Shown here in pieces: positions 6,313-12,067 of a stretch of 13,209 nt of DNA (within the stretch, counting starts at the first letter, position 1; each line of letters begins with the position of its first letter). Source of the stretch: Candidatus Bipolaricaulota bacterium (GTDB lineage: Bacteria; Bipolaricaulota; Bipolaricaulia; RBG-16-55-9; DRXL01); assembly GCA_026414955.1 (NCBI GenBank), contig JAOAIA010000038.1, positions 1 through 13,209 on the forward strand. Reading direction: 5' to 3'. Under the pieces are notes generated by a model. The model was not told the origin of the DNA, searched no databases, and worked only from the letters and a program-made list of their open reading frames with translations. A program made the translations under genes and the position numbers.

Positions 6313-7419
6313 TTATCGCTGGACAGCCAAGACGCCAATCGCTGAACGCACGACGCTGTTGTCCTGTGCCGTCACGGAGAGCAGATAGAAGTACGGCCCG
6401 TTGGGCAAGGGCTGCCCGGCATCGTCTGTCAGATCGTAGACGAACTCGGTCTGGGTGACGTCCAAGTCTCGGGTGAAGACGAGTTCACCCTTGATGTTGA
6501 AGATTCTCAAAGTCGCTTGGCGTGCCGGCGCTGGCAGCGTCCAGCCGTAGACGAACTTCGTGCGCTCTCTAGCGGGATTGGGGTAGTTCGTGATCGTGAC
6601 TGAGATCTGCGCTGGTGGCCCCACCGTGATCGTCTTCTCTGCGGGCTGGCTCCGCGCGCCTTTGTCATCGGTCACGACTAACTTCACTGTAAACGTCCCC
6701 GCCGTGCGATAGACGTGCGACGGGTTCTGCTCCGTGCTCGTCGTGCCGTCGCCGAAGTCCCACTGCCAAGCTGTGACTTGGCCGTCGGGGTCTTGAGATT
6801 TATCTGTGAACTGCACCGTCTGGCCTGCGGCCGGCTGCGCCGGGGAGACCTCAAAGGCCGCGACGGGCGGCTTATTCTCCGGCGGCAGCTCTTTAATTTC
6901 AAAAACCCCGTTCACGATCTGATGCGGCACGGGATTGTAGTTGACGTCGCTCAGCACTTGAACGGTCAAAGTTAAATTGCTCTTGTCGCCGTTCTTGCCT
7001 ACGGCTTCGACGGAAAATTCTAAGATCGTCCCTGTGGTGATGCCCGCGATCTCTGCGCCAGCGAGCGTCGCGGCAAAGCGTACCAGCCCAGATTCGGGCG
7101 TGTTGTGGAAGACCGTGACGCTGGAGCCGCCCACGATCTGGGGAAACGCGACGTCAGTGACCCTGAGCACTCTGGGATCATACGAGAACTGGCCCTGGAT
7201 GCTCGCGATGCCCGGCGCGGGAACCTTCTCCACCGTGACGGAGATGGTCGTCTTCGCTGCTGGGGGAACGGTCTTGCTCTCCACGGTGAGCACGGCTGCT
7301 TCTTGTTGTGCCGATTGTGCCGACGCGCTCACCAGCAAGCCCCCCACCACCAGCACAACGCAGATCGTCCATCGCACGGCAGGCCGGGCACGACGCGCCT
7401 GCAACTCTGTGCGCTTCAT
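6313..7419 (-). CDS. Exported cohesin-PKD protein with C-terminal sorting-like domain (module 2)
   Basis: A 368-residue exported protein. The N-terminus has Arg-rich residues, then a hydrophobic core (WTICVVLVVGGLLV, 17-30) and an SASAQSAQ cleavage region. Residues about 43-176 look like a cohesin-type beta-sandwich, with the ISVTVEKVPAPGIASIQGQF (59-78) and YDPRVLRV (80-87) pattern. Residues 184-266 are a PKD domain with WQWDFGDGTTSTEQNPSHVY (218-237). Residues about 276-368 form a C-terminal domain starting YPNPARE (279-285) with FNIKGELV and LPNGPYFY, of the FlgD-Ig/type-A-sorting kind, ending GVLAVQR. The ATG has a strong GAGGAGGT ribosome binding site. No dockerin partner is seen here, so a classical cellulosome is not implied. 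Cohesin and PKD domains bind proteins or polysaccharides at cell surfaces. The gene precedes its PorV-like partner by 10 bp and resembles the longer paralogue at 8553-9866. Confidence 0.87.
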   Translation of the reverse strand: MKRTELQARRARPAVRWTICVVLVVGGLLVSASAQSAQQEAAVLTVESKTVPPAAKTTISVTVEKVPAPGIASIQGQFSYDPRVLRVTDVAFPQIVGGSSVTVFHNTPESGLVRFAATLAGAEIAGITTGTILEFSVEAVGKNGDKSNLTLTVQVLSDVNYNPVPHQIVNGVFEIKELPPENKPPVAAFEVSPAQPAAGQTVQFTDKSQDPDGQVTAWQWDFGDGTTSTEQNPSHVYRTAGTFTVKLVVTDDKGARSQPAEKTITVGPPAQISVTITNYPNPARERTKFVYGWTLPAPARQATLRIFNIKGELVFTRDLDVTQTEFVYDLTDDAGQPLPNGPYFYLLSVTAQDNSVVRSAIGVLAVQR

Positions 7420-7436
7420 GAGACCTCCTCATCAGT

Positions 7437-7543
7437 CCGGCGACTGAAGTCGCCGGCTCAGCAGATGAAAGCATACTGAAGCACGCTAGCCCCCTTCAGT
7501 GGGCTTGCATCTTCTGAGCCGGATGCTTTAGCATCCGGTACCC
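7437..7543. repeat. Composite palindromic repeat, copy A (leader of module 2)
   Basis: The 175-base gap between the two modules (7420-7594) is mostly filled by this element. It begins with the palindrome CCGGCGACTGAAGTCGCCGG (7437-7456; arms CCGGCGACT and AGTCGCCGG around GA). It has a degenerate middle palindrome AGCCCCCTTCAGTGGGCT (about 7488-7505) and ends with CCGGATGCTTTAGCATCCGG (7519-7538; arms CCGGATGCT and AGCATCCGG around TT). Similar ACTGAAGT-centred palindromes are dispersed in many bacterial genomes. In RNA it would form successive hairpins just before the ribosome binding site of the 6313-7419 gene. The rest of the gap (7544-7594) shows no clear promoter or terminator. Confidence 0.75.
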
Positions 7544-7594
7544 ATTGTACCGAATTGTCAGCGGATTGGAAGTGACGTAGATCACACCCGCGCG

Positions 7595-8542
7595 TCAGAA
7601 GCGAAACGCCGCGGAGAGCCAGTGCGAGCCTGCAAAATCGGGATGGAAGAGAAACGCGTAGTCAATCTGGAGCACACGGAAGACGATCCCCAACCCCACG
7701 CTCAGCCCCAGCCCCGTGCGCGTCAGCAGCCCCGCACGAATACTGAGCTTATCCAAAGGCCCCAGCTTGGTTAGGGTATATTCAGCCCCCAGATGAAACC
7801 CGTCATAGAGCGAAAAGTCTGTGCTGAGAGTGACCACATCCAAAACGCGCGCCGAGACCCCCACACGCGCCCCAATCGGAAAATTCTCTCCTTCTGAGGC
7901 GCCGAACGCCAAGCCGAGCAGATGCTCCAAGACCAGGCCCACACGGACGCCCTTGACCGGCCCGAACGCTCCCAGCTCCCACAAGAACGACGGATCAAGC
8001 GCAATCCCCGTGATAGTGAGCACTTGAAACTGAACGGGGTCAAAGCTGGTAATCGAGACGAATTTGATGCGCAGCCCCAGCGCCAGCCTCTCAGGGAAAA
8101 AGCTCCCTACGAAGGGCAGGGAACGCATCATCGTGCCCCAGCCCGCTGTGAGCGCGAAGCTCGAATACCCGAACGAGGAGATCGTCTTGCCTTCAGAGTC
8201 TTCGCACGGCCGGTTCTGCGCCGTCAGACAGGGAACTTGCCCAAAATCAAAGAATATAAGTCCGCCCCCGAAATTCCCAAAGCTCCCGAATGCACTCAGA
8301 TAGGTGGACGCGCCGAAGTGCGATTGATAGAGAATACTGGCGCGCCCGCCACTGAGCGTCGCCAGTCCCGCGGGGTTGTAGAAGAGCGCGTACTCGTCGT
8401 CGGCCAGCCCAGCAAATGCCTCGCCTAAGCCCACCGGGCGCACTCCCGCACCGATATCAAAGACCGTCACGAGCGGGCGGGCCTGCCCCGACAGCGCGCA
8501 TATCATCACTGCCAATCCCAAGAGCCAGAGCGTGCGGCGCAT
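7595..8542 (-). CDS. PorV/PorQ-like outer-membrane beta-barrel protein (module 1)
   Basis: A 315-residue protein with a clean signal peptide (MRRTLWLLGLAVMICALSGQA, about 1-21) and the family-diagnostic segment GVRPVGLGEAFAGLADDEYA, then LFYNPAGLATLSG. The remainder is a series of Gly- and aromatic-rich amphipathic strands. It ends HWLSAAFRF, with a terminal Phe typical of barrels inserted by the BAM complex. In Bacteroidota, PorV collects type IX secretion cargo by its C-terminal domain and PorQ helps attach it; related barrels occur in many other phyla with unknown roles. A GGGAGGAG ribosome binding site overlaps the TAG stop of the preceding cohesin-PKD gene, leaving a 10-bp gap, so translation is probably coupled. 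An Asp/Pro/Cys loop (VPCLTAQNRPCEDSEG) may be an extracellular disulfide loop. The family call is good; partnership with the upstream protein is inferred from the repeated gene order. Confidence 0.85.
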   Translation of the reverse strand: MRRTLWLLGLAVMICALSGQARPLVTVFDIGAGVRPVGLGEAFAGLADDEYALFYNPAGLATLSGGRASILYQSHFGASTYLSAFGSFGNFGGGLIFFDFGQVPCLTAQNRPCEDSEGKTISSFGYSSFALTAGWGTMMRSLPFVGSFFPERLALGLRIKFVSITSFDPVQFQVLTITGIALDPSFLWELGAFGPVKGVRVGLVLEHLLGLAFGASEGENFPIGARVGVSARVLDVVTLSTDFSLYDGFHLGAEYTLTKLGPLDKLSIRAGLLTRTGLGLSVGLGIVFRVLQIDYAFLFHPDFAGSHWLSAAFRF

Positions 8543-8552
8543 CTTCTCCTCC

Positions 8553-9866
8553 CTAGCGTTGGATGACGAGCTTCTCGACGCGTGAACGCCCCACGACGGT
8601 GTTGTCTTTCAGAGCGATCACGAAATAGTAATATGGGCCACTGGGCACATCAGCACCCGCGATATCCCAAACTATCTGGGTCTTCCCAGCAAGAGCATCA
8701 TCGCGCAAGACGAGCTTCCCTGCGATGTTGAAGACGAGCAGTATTCCTCCCGTTGATCCTGCGGGCAAGGTGAAGAGGAACGTCGCGCTGTCTCGCGCCG
8801 GATTGGGGAAGACCCCTACTATAGGTCTGGTAGAGACTCTAACGGGGATCTCCTTCTCAACGGTGCTCTCCGCGCCGTCATCGTCTCGCACAGAGAGCCT
8901 CACTTTGAACGTCCCAGCCTGGAGATATTTCTTCTTGGGGTTCTGCTCGGTGCTGGTGGTGCCGTCGCCAAAGTCCCACTGACGACTGACGATCTGGCCG
9001 TCGTCGGTAGATTTATCTGTGAATTGGACTTCGTCGCCGACTTCAGGGGCAGCCGGCGTGAACGTGAAATCGGCCTTGGGCGCCGTGATGCCCACGGGGA
9101 CTTTCTTGGTCACGGAATTCGCAAGCCCCCCTTTGTCCCTCACGGTGAGCCTGACGTCATAGATTCTCTTTTGCGCGTATCTTTTTCGGGGGTTCTGCTC
9201 GGTGCTGGTGGTGCCGTCGCCAAAGTCCCACTCCCAACTGACAATGTCTGTGGCCCCGTCGGGGTCGGTCGACTCGTCTCGAAACGAGATCTCTTCATCT
9301 ATCTTGGGTTCGGCGGGGGTGAAGCTGAACTTGGCTGTTGGGGGTTGGTTCGGGGCCACACCCGCTACTGTAATGAGTCCATTGATGATCCTATGGGGTA
9401 TAGCGCGTTCATTGGGATCGCCCAACTTATCCAAGAAGAGTCGGAGGTCAGACTTATCCCCGGATTTGCCGATGGCTTGGAACTCTATCTTAATCAGTGG
9501 GCCAGCTTTGGCATACGGCGCACGAAGTTTGGTGACGACAAATTTCACCTCGCCGGCGTTATTATCGAGCTTGGAAGCAAAAACTTCGTAATCTTGCTGG
9601 CCTTCGACTTTAGTCGCTTTCAGCACTTTGGGGTCGAACTTGAGCAGCCCTTGGATATCGGCGACGCCGGCGTCGGGGCCTTCGCTGATGAGGATATTGA
9701 CGGAGCTTATAGAATTGGGGGCAACCGTCTTGCTCTCGACGCTGACCTCGGCGAGGGCCTGCTGGGCGTGGAGAGAGTTATTGGAAGAGAGAAGGGCGAT
9801 TCCGGCAAGGCCAAGAACGATACCTACGGCAAATCGTATTTTTGCGCTCATAGGCTGTCGCGACAT
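8553..9866 (-). CDS. Exported cohesin-PKD-PKD protein with C-terminal sorting-like domain (module 1)
   Basis: About 437 residues counted from the ATG at 9866. A signal peptide (hydrophobic FAVGIVLGLAGIALL, 12-26, then HAQQ) is followed by a cohesin-like domain (40-167; ISEGPDAGVADIQGLLKFDP pattern, 60-79). Two PKD domains follow (175-258 and 264-343), each containing WDFGDGTTSTEQNP. A C-terminal domain (349-437) has FPNPARDSATFLF, VFNIAGKLVL and VPSGPYYYF and ends VEKLVIQR. This layout matches secreted scaffold or adhesin proteins carrying a FlgD-Ig/type-A-sorting-like end. The start is uncertain: neither ATG 9866 nor ATG 9851 has a clear Shine-Dalgarno. A GTG at 9929 would add a 21-residue, Cys/Pro-containing extension that does not look like a signal peptide. 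The gene heads the four-gene minus-strand cluster. It differs from the shorter paralogue mainly by the second PKD. Confidence 0.86.
   Translation of the reverse strand: MSRQPMSAKIRFAVGIVLGLAGIALLSSNNSLHAQQALAEVSVESKTVAPNSISSVNILISEGPDAGVADIQGLLKFDPKVLKATKVEGQQDYEVFASKLDNNAGEVKFVVTKLRAPYAKAGPLIKIEFQAIGKSGDKSDLRLFLDKLGDPNERAIPHRIINGLITVAGVAPNQPPTAKFSFTPAEPKIDEEISFRDESTDPDGATDIVSWEWDFGDGTTSTEQNPRKRYAQKRIYDVRLTVRDKGGLANSVTKKVPVGITAPKADFTFTPAAPEVGDEVQFTDKSTDDGQIVSRQWDFGDGTTSTEQNPKKKYLQAGTFKVRLSVRDDDGAESTVEKEIPVRVSTRPIVGVFPNPARDSATFLFTLPAGSTGGILLVFNIAGKLVLRDDALAGKTQIVWDIAGADVPSGPYYYFVIALKDNTVVGRSRVEKLVIQR
8937..9232 (-). repeat. Pair of identical 44-bp direct repeats within the two PKD domains
   Basis: Bases 8937-8980 and 9189-9232 are identical over 44 positions, starting GGGGTTCTGCTCGGTGCTGG on the plus strand. 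They encode the PKD signature (WDFGDGTTSTEQNP) in both domains. The same segment in the module 2 gene (about 6722-6765) is similar but differs at several bases. The rest of the two PKD domains is far more diverged. Confidence 0.85.
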
Positions 9867-9960
9867 TTTAGAGTTTTTGCTGATGTGGGGGCAAGGCCGC
9901 CTGTCCTGCAAAGACGTCACGGCGGTCACCCTAGCGATGGCCAGCCGATAGCACTATCTC

Positions 9961-9982
9961 TATAATGTGATGGCGAGGTGAT
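9961..9982 (+). promoter_or_regulatory. Perfect TATAAT box and ribosome binding site of the small plus-strand gene
   Basis: TATAAT lies at 9961-9966. No good -35 is visible at the expected distance (TGGCCA at 9938-9943). The short dyad GATAG...CTATC (9947-9958) lies just upstream of the box and could be an operator half-site pair, but it is only 5 bp per arm. GAGGTGAT (9975-9982) is the Shine-Dalgarno for the ATG at 9987, so the leader would be very short. Confidence 0.45.
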
Positions 9983-9986
9983 AGCT

Positions 9987-10262
9987 ATGACTGTAGAAGC
10001 CCTCAAGCGCAGGTACAAGGACGAGTGGGTCCTCGCAGAAGTTTTAGAGGCTGATGAACAGGGGCATCCCACAAAAGTCCGGCTCATTGCGCACAGCAAG
10101 AACCGCGATGAGGTCTATAGAGCTTTAAGAGCCGTGCCCGATGGGAAGCACGTATGCACGCTCTACACCGGGGAAATTCCCAAGAAAGGGTACGCGGTGG
10201 TCTTCCCAGAGATAAAAGCGCCCGCCCTTGGGAGTCTAAGGGCGGGGCTTCCTCCGTGGTGA
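9987..10262 (+). CDS. Small conserved-type hypothetical protein (91 residues)
   Basis: Small, charged, probably cytoplasmic protein with no signal peptide or membrane segment. The ATG at 9987 is preferred over the GTG at 9978 because GAGGTGAT is correctly spaced before it. The body (LKRRYKDEWVLAEVLEADEQ, then VRLIAHSKNRDEVYRAL and VCTLYTGEIPKKGYAVVF) resembles a small family I associate from memory with genes near retropepsin-like aspartic proteases in thermophilic and candidate-phylum bacteria. No such protease gene lies in this window. I know no established function. The last 14 or so residues (APALGSLRAGLPPW) are encoded by a GC-rich hairpin (10221-10246), so the original C-terminus may have ended near VVFPEI. 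The gene stands alone on the plus strand between two minus-strand clusters. That it is a real gene is supported by its box, ribosome binding site and protein-like composition. Confidence 0.68.
   Translation: MTVEALKRRYKDEWVLAEVLEADEQGHPTKVRLIAHSKNRDEVYRALRAVPDGKHVCTLYTGEIPKKGYAVVFPEIKAPALGSLRAGLPPW
10212..10246 (-). terminator. Predicted terminator hairpin for the RTX gene cluster, overlapping the small plus-strand gene
   Basis: CCCGCCCTT (10221-10229) and AAGGGCGGG (10238-10246) form a perfect 9-bp stem with an 8-base loop. On the minus strand the stem is followed by CGC and TTTTAT (10217-10212), a plausible U-tract about 60 bases past the stop of the RTX-type gene at 10305. On the plus strand the hairpin is inside the coding frame and lacks a T-run. 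Hairpins of this GGGCGGGGCTT type also resemble ends of IS200/IS605-type elements, an alternative origin. Confidence 0.55.
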
Positions 10263-10304
10263 GCAGCCCTCTGGCGCGTCGCTCCTGCTTGCTTAGTGCG
10301 GGCG

Positions 10305-11210
10305 CTAGCGCCGTGCGATCACTTCGCAGCTTTGGTCAATGAGATACGTCCCGCGTGTCCACGGATCGGTGATCGTCACTGGGGGATTTGTGCCGGTGGG
10401 CATCTGAATCCCGCGCGGGAAGCCGTAGAACAGCACCGTGTCGGCATCGCCCTCGCCGCAGGTGATGACCTCAGTTTGGAATCCGGGGACATCCCCTGGG
10501 CGGATGATGATCATATCGTTTCCAAGGCCGGCATCCACTTGGTCAAGCCCCTGGCCGGGGTCAATGATGTCCCTGCCAGGCCCTCCAGTGATGACATCGT
10601 TGCCCTGACCGCCAATCAAGGTGTTGTTATCCGTGCCAGCACAAACTGATGTCCGTTCTGTGTCTTCGTTGTCTCCATAGAGGTCTTCTTTGGATTCGTC
10701 AATGGTATCGTTGCCAGTCCCGCCGTCAATATAATCATTGCCACACCCACCGATGAGCATATCATGCCCAGAGCCGCCTATCAGACGGTCATGGCCACTG
10801 CTGCCGAAGACCATGTCGTTTCCACGACCACCGTTGAGTACATCACTTGTTAAGAGGGGAGTGGTTGCGAAAAGACCGCGAAGATCGCATCCAGACCTTC
10901 TAAGTGGGTCATCGTAGCCGCCGCTGCAGATAGTGTCGTCGCCGTCGCCACCGTTGATATTGTCATTGCCGGCGCCGCCCGCGATCATATCGTCGTGCAA
11001 GCCGCCGTCAATAATATCATTACCGCCGCCGCCGCTGATGACATCGTCTCCTGCGAAGCCCTTGATGTTGTCATTCGCAGAAGTTCCTTCGATGTCATCG
11101 TCGCCGGGGGTGCCGTTGATGACCGCTGCCCAGACGAGAAAGCTCGCCGCACTCACCAAGGCGATCAGCCATATCAGCACACTCTTCTTGCTCTTTAAAA
11201 GCTTAGTCAT
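10305..11210 (-). CDS. RTX-type calcium-binding repeat protein with N-terminal export signal (paralogue 1)
   Basis: A 301-residue protein. The N-terminus has Lys residues then a hydrophobic segment (VLIWLIALVSAASFLVWAAV, 11-30), a Sec signal peptide or anchor. Two blocks of GGxGxDxI/L nonapeptide repeats follow (about 33-94 and 125-171, with more at about 197-234), e.g. GGGGNDIIDGG and GGRGNDMVFG, which bind calcium in a parallel beta-roll. The blocks are separated by a Cys-containing insert (ICSGGYDDPLRRSGCDLRG). The C-terminal 70 residues contain EVITC and end YLIDQSCEVIARR; the neighbour at 11243-11917 has a matching C-terminal domain. The export signal is atypical for RTX proteins sent by type I secretion. 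A strong AAAGGAGG ribosome binding site precedes the ATG, 32 bases after the upstream gene. A calcium-dependent surface or structural role is inferred. Confidence 0.87.
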   Translation of the reverse strand: MTKLLKSKKSVLIWLIALVSAASFLVWAAVINGTPGDDDIEGTSANDNIKGFAGDDVISGGGGNDIIDGGLHDDMIAGGAGNDNINGGDGDDTICSGGYDDPLRRSGCDLRGLFATTPLLTSDVLNGGRGNDMVFGSSGHDRLIGGSGHDMLIGGCGNDYIDGGTGNDTIDESKEDLYGDNEDTERTSVCAGTDNNTLIGGQGNDVITGGPGRDIIDPGQGLDQVDAGLGNDMIIIRPGDVPGFQTEVITCGEGDADTVLFYGFPRGIQMPTGTNPPVTITDPWTRGTYLIDQSCEVIARR

Positions 11211-11242
11211 CTTTTGCCTCCTTTAGCTTGCTCTTTGGGTTT

Positions 11243-11917
11243 CTAGCTTAGCATGATGACGCAAAGGCCGGGGCCAGTGTCTATCTCGAACTGTCCTTTA
11301 GAAGTTCCGTCGCTGATGGTTATCTTCTGGTCCTTGGGGAGCGGCCCCTGGCGCAGCCCCTGCACCGACAGATCCTGCCTGGAAAAGCCGAGAAGCCGGA
11401 TCAAACTACGATCCGACGCATCCGTTGTGCACGTGATCGTCTCTTTCTTGCCTTCAGCGTCTTCACGCCTCAGGATGAACGTATCGTTCCCGCCGCCGCC
11501 GGTGAGGGTGTCTTGGCCGCGCCCGCCAACGAGCAGATCATTCCCGTCCCCGCCGTTGATCGTGTCGTTGCCACCGTTGCCGTAGAGCCGATCGTTACCG
11601 GCATCGCCGTTCAGCGTATCGTCCTTATTACCACTGAAAATATAGTCATTCCCCTCGCCGCCGTTGATCGTGAGCTTCTGGTTATAGCGGTAATCAACGG
11701 TGACACGATCATTGCCGGCGTCGCCGTTGATCGTGTCAATCTTCGTTGCTAGTGCTACATCCCCGGCGAGCAACGTAATCACATCGCTGCCGGACGTACC
11801 GTTACATATCTTAGTATCTTTAGGGAGCAAATGACACGGGATATTATCTGCCCATACCAGATAGCCCAGCATTCCTAGCATCGCGAGCGCCGCACATATC
11901 AAGAGCTGCTTTTTCAT
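11243..11917 (-). CDS. RTX-type calcium-binding repeat protein with N-terminal export signal (paralogue 2)
   Basis: A 224-residue protein beginning MKKQLLICAALAMLGMLGYL then VWADNIPC, a signal-peptide-like start. GGxGxD-type repeats occupy about 63-147 (e.g. INGDAGNDRV, INGGEGNDYIFSG, INGGDGNDLLVGGRGQDTL) and should fold as a calcium-bound beta-roll. The C-terminal domain (about 148-224) contains FILRREDA, ETITCTTDASDRSLIRLLGF and ITISDGTSKGQFEIDT, ending LCVIMLS. It lines up with the C-terminus of the downstream paralogue (IIIRPGDV, EVITC, VTITDPWTRGTYLIDQ, CEVI), including two Cys. A strong AAAGGAGG ribosome binding site and a TATAAT-type promoter (11985-12014) precede it, so it is probably the first gene of the RTX pair. 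No adjacent type I secretion genes are visible. Function beyond calcium binding is unknown. Confidence 0.87.
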   Translation of the reverse strand: MKKQLLICAALAMLGMLGYLVWADNIPCHLLPKDTKICNGTSGSDVITLLAGDVALATKIDTINGDAGNDRVTVDYRYNQKLTINGGEGNDYIFSGNKDDTLNGDAGNDRLYGNGGNDTINGGDGNDLLVGGRGQDTLTGGGGNDTFILRREDAEGKKETITCTTDASDRSLIRLLGFSRQDLSVQGLRQGPLPKDQKITISDGTSKGQFEIDTGPGLCVIMLS

Positions 11918-11984
11918 CGTCAGCCTCCTCCTTTAAGGCTTCGGTTGCTTGCATACAGTATAGCTCATGACCGCTCTAGGGGCT

Positions 11985-12014
11985 ATTATACGGGACGGGT
12001 GACTTTTCTGTCGG
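11985..12014 (-). promoter_or_regulatory. Predicted promoter of the RTX gene pair
   Basis: On the minus strand CCGACA (12014-12009) and a perfect TATAAT (11990-11985) are 18 bases apart, about 70 bases upstream of the ATG at 11917. The -35 matches 4/6. The leader then carries AAAGGAGGAGG (11936-11926). The surrounding 150-base gap (11918-12067) otherwise shows only a weak GTGAC/GTCAC dyad around the -35 and no convincing terminator for the gene ending at 12068. Confidence 0.5.
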
Positions 12015-12067
12015 TGATGGGGGTCACGTTCGAAGTCTAACCCCGTCTTACACGAAGCATGGCGCTT

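Noticed and set aside
6313..9866. Cellulosome scaffold
   Set aside because: Cohesin-like domains are present, but there is no dockerin, cellulose-binding module or glycoside hydrolase nearby; cohesins also occur in non-cellulosomal surface proteins.
9024..9965. A 313-codon open frame on the plus strand opposite the cohesin-PKD gene
   Set aside because: It is antisense to a clearly recognisable multidomain gene, has no recognisable domain, and its length follows from the biased codon use of the real gene.
10500..11750. Regular short DNA repeats that might suggest a CRISPR or tandem satellite
   Set aside because: The periodicity is explained by the GGxGxD codons of the two RTX-type genes; there are no unique spacers of constant length.
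10305..11917. RTX toxin with type I secretion system
   Set aside because: There is no toxin domain and no ABC transporter or membrane-fusion gene, and both proteins have N-terminal hydrophobic export signals.
12000..12028. GTGAC/GTCAC dyad upstream of the RTX pair as a terminator or operator
   Set aside because: The arms are only 5 bp with a long spacer and no T-run; too weak to call.
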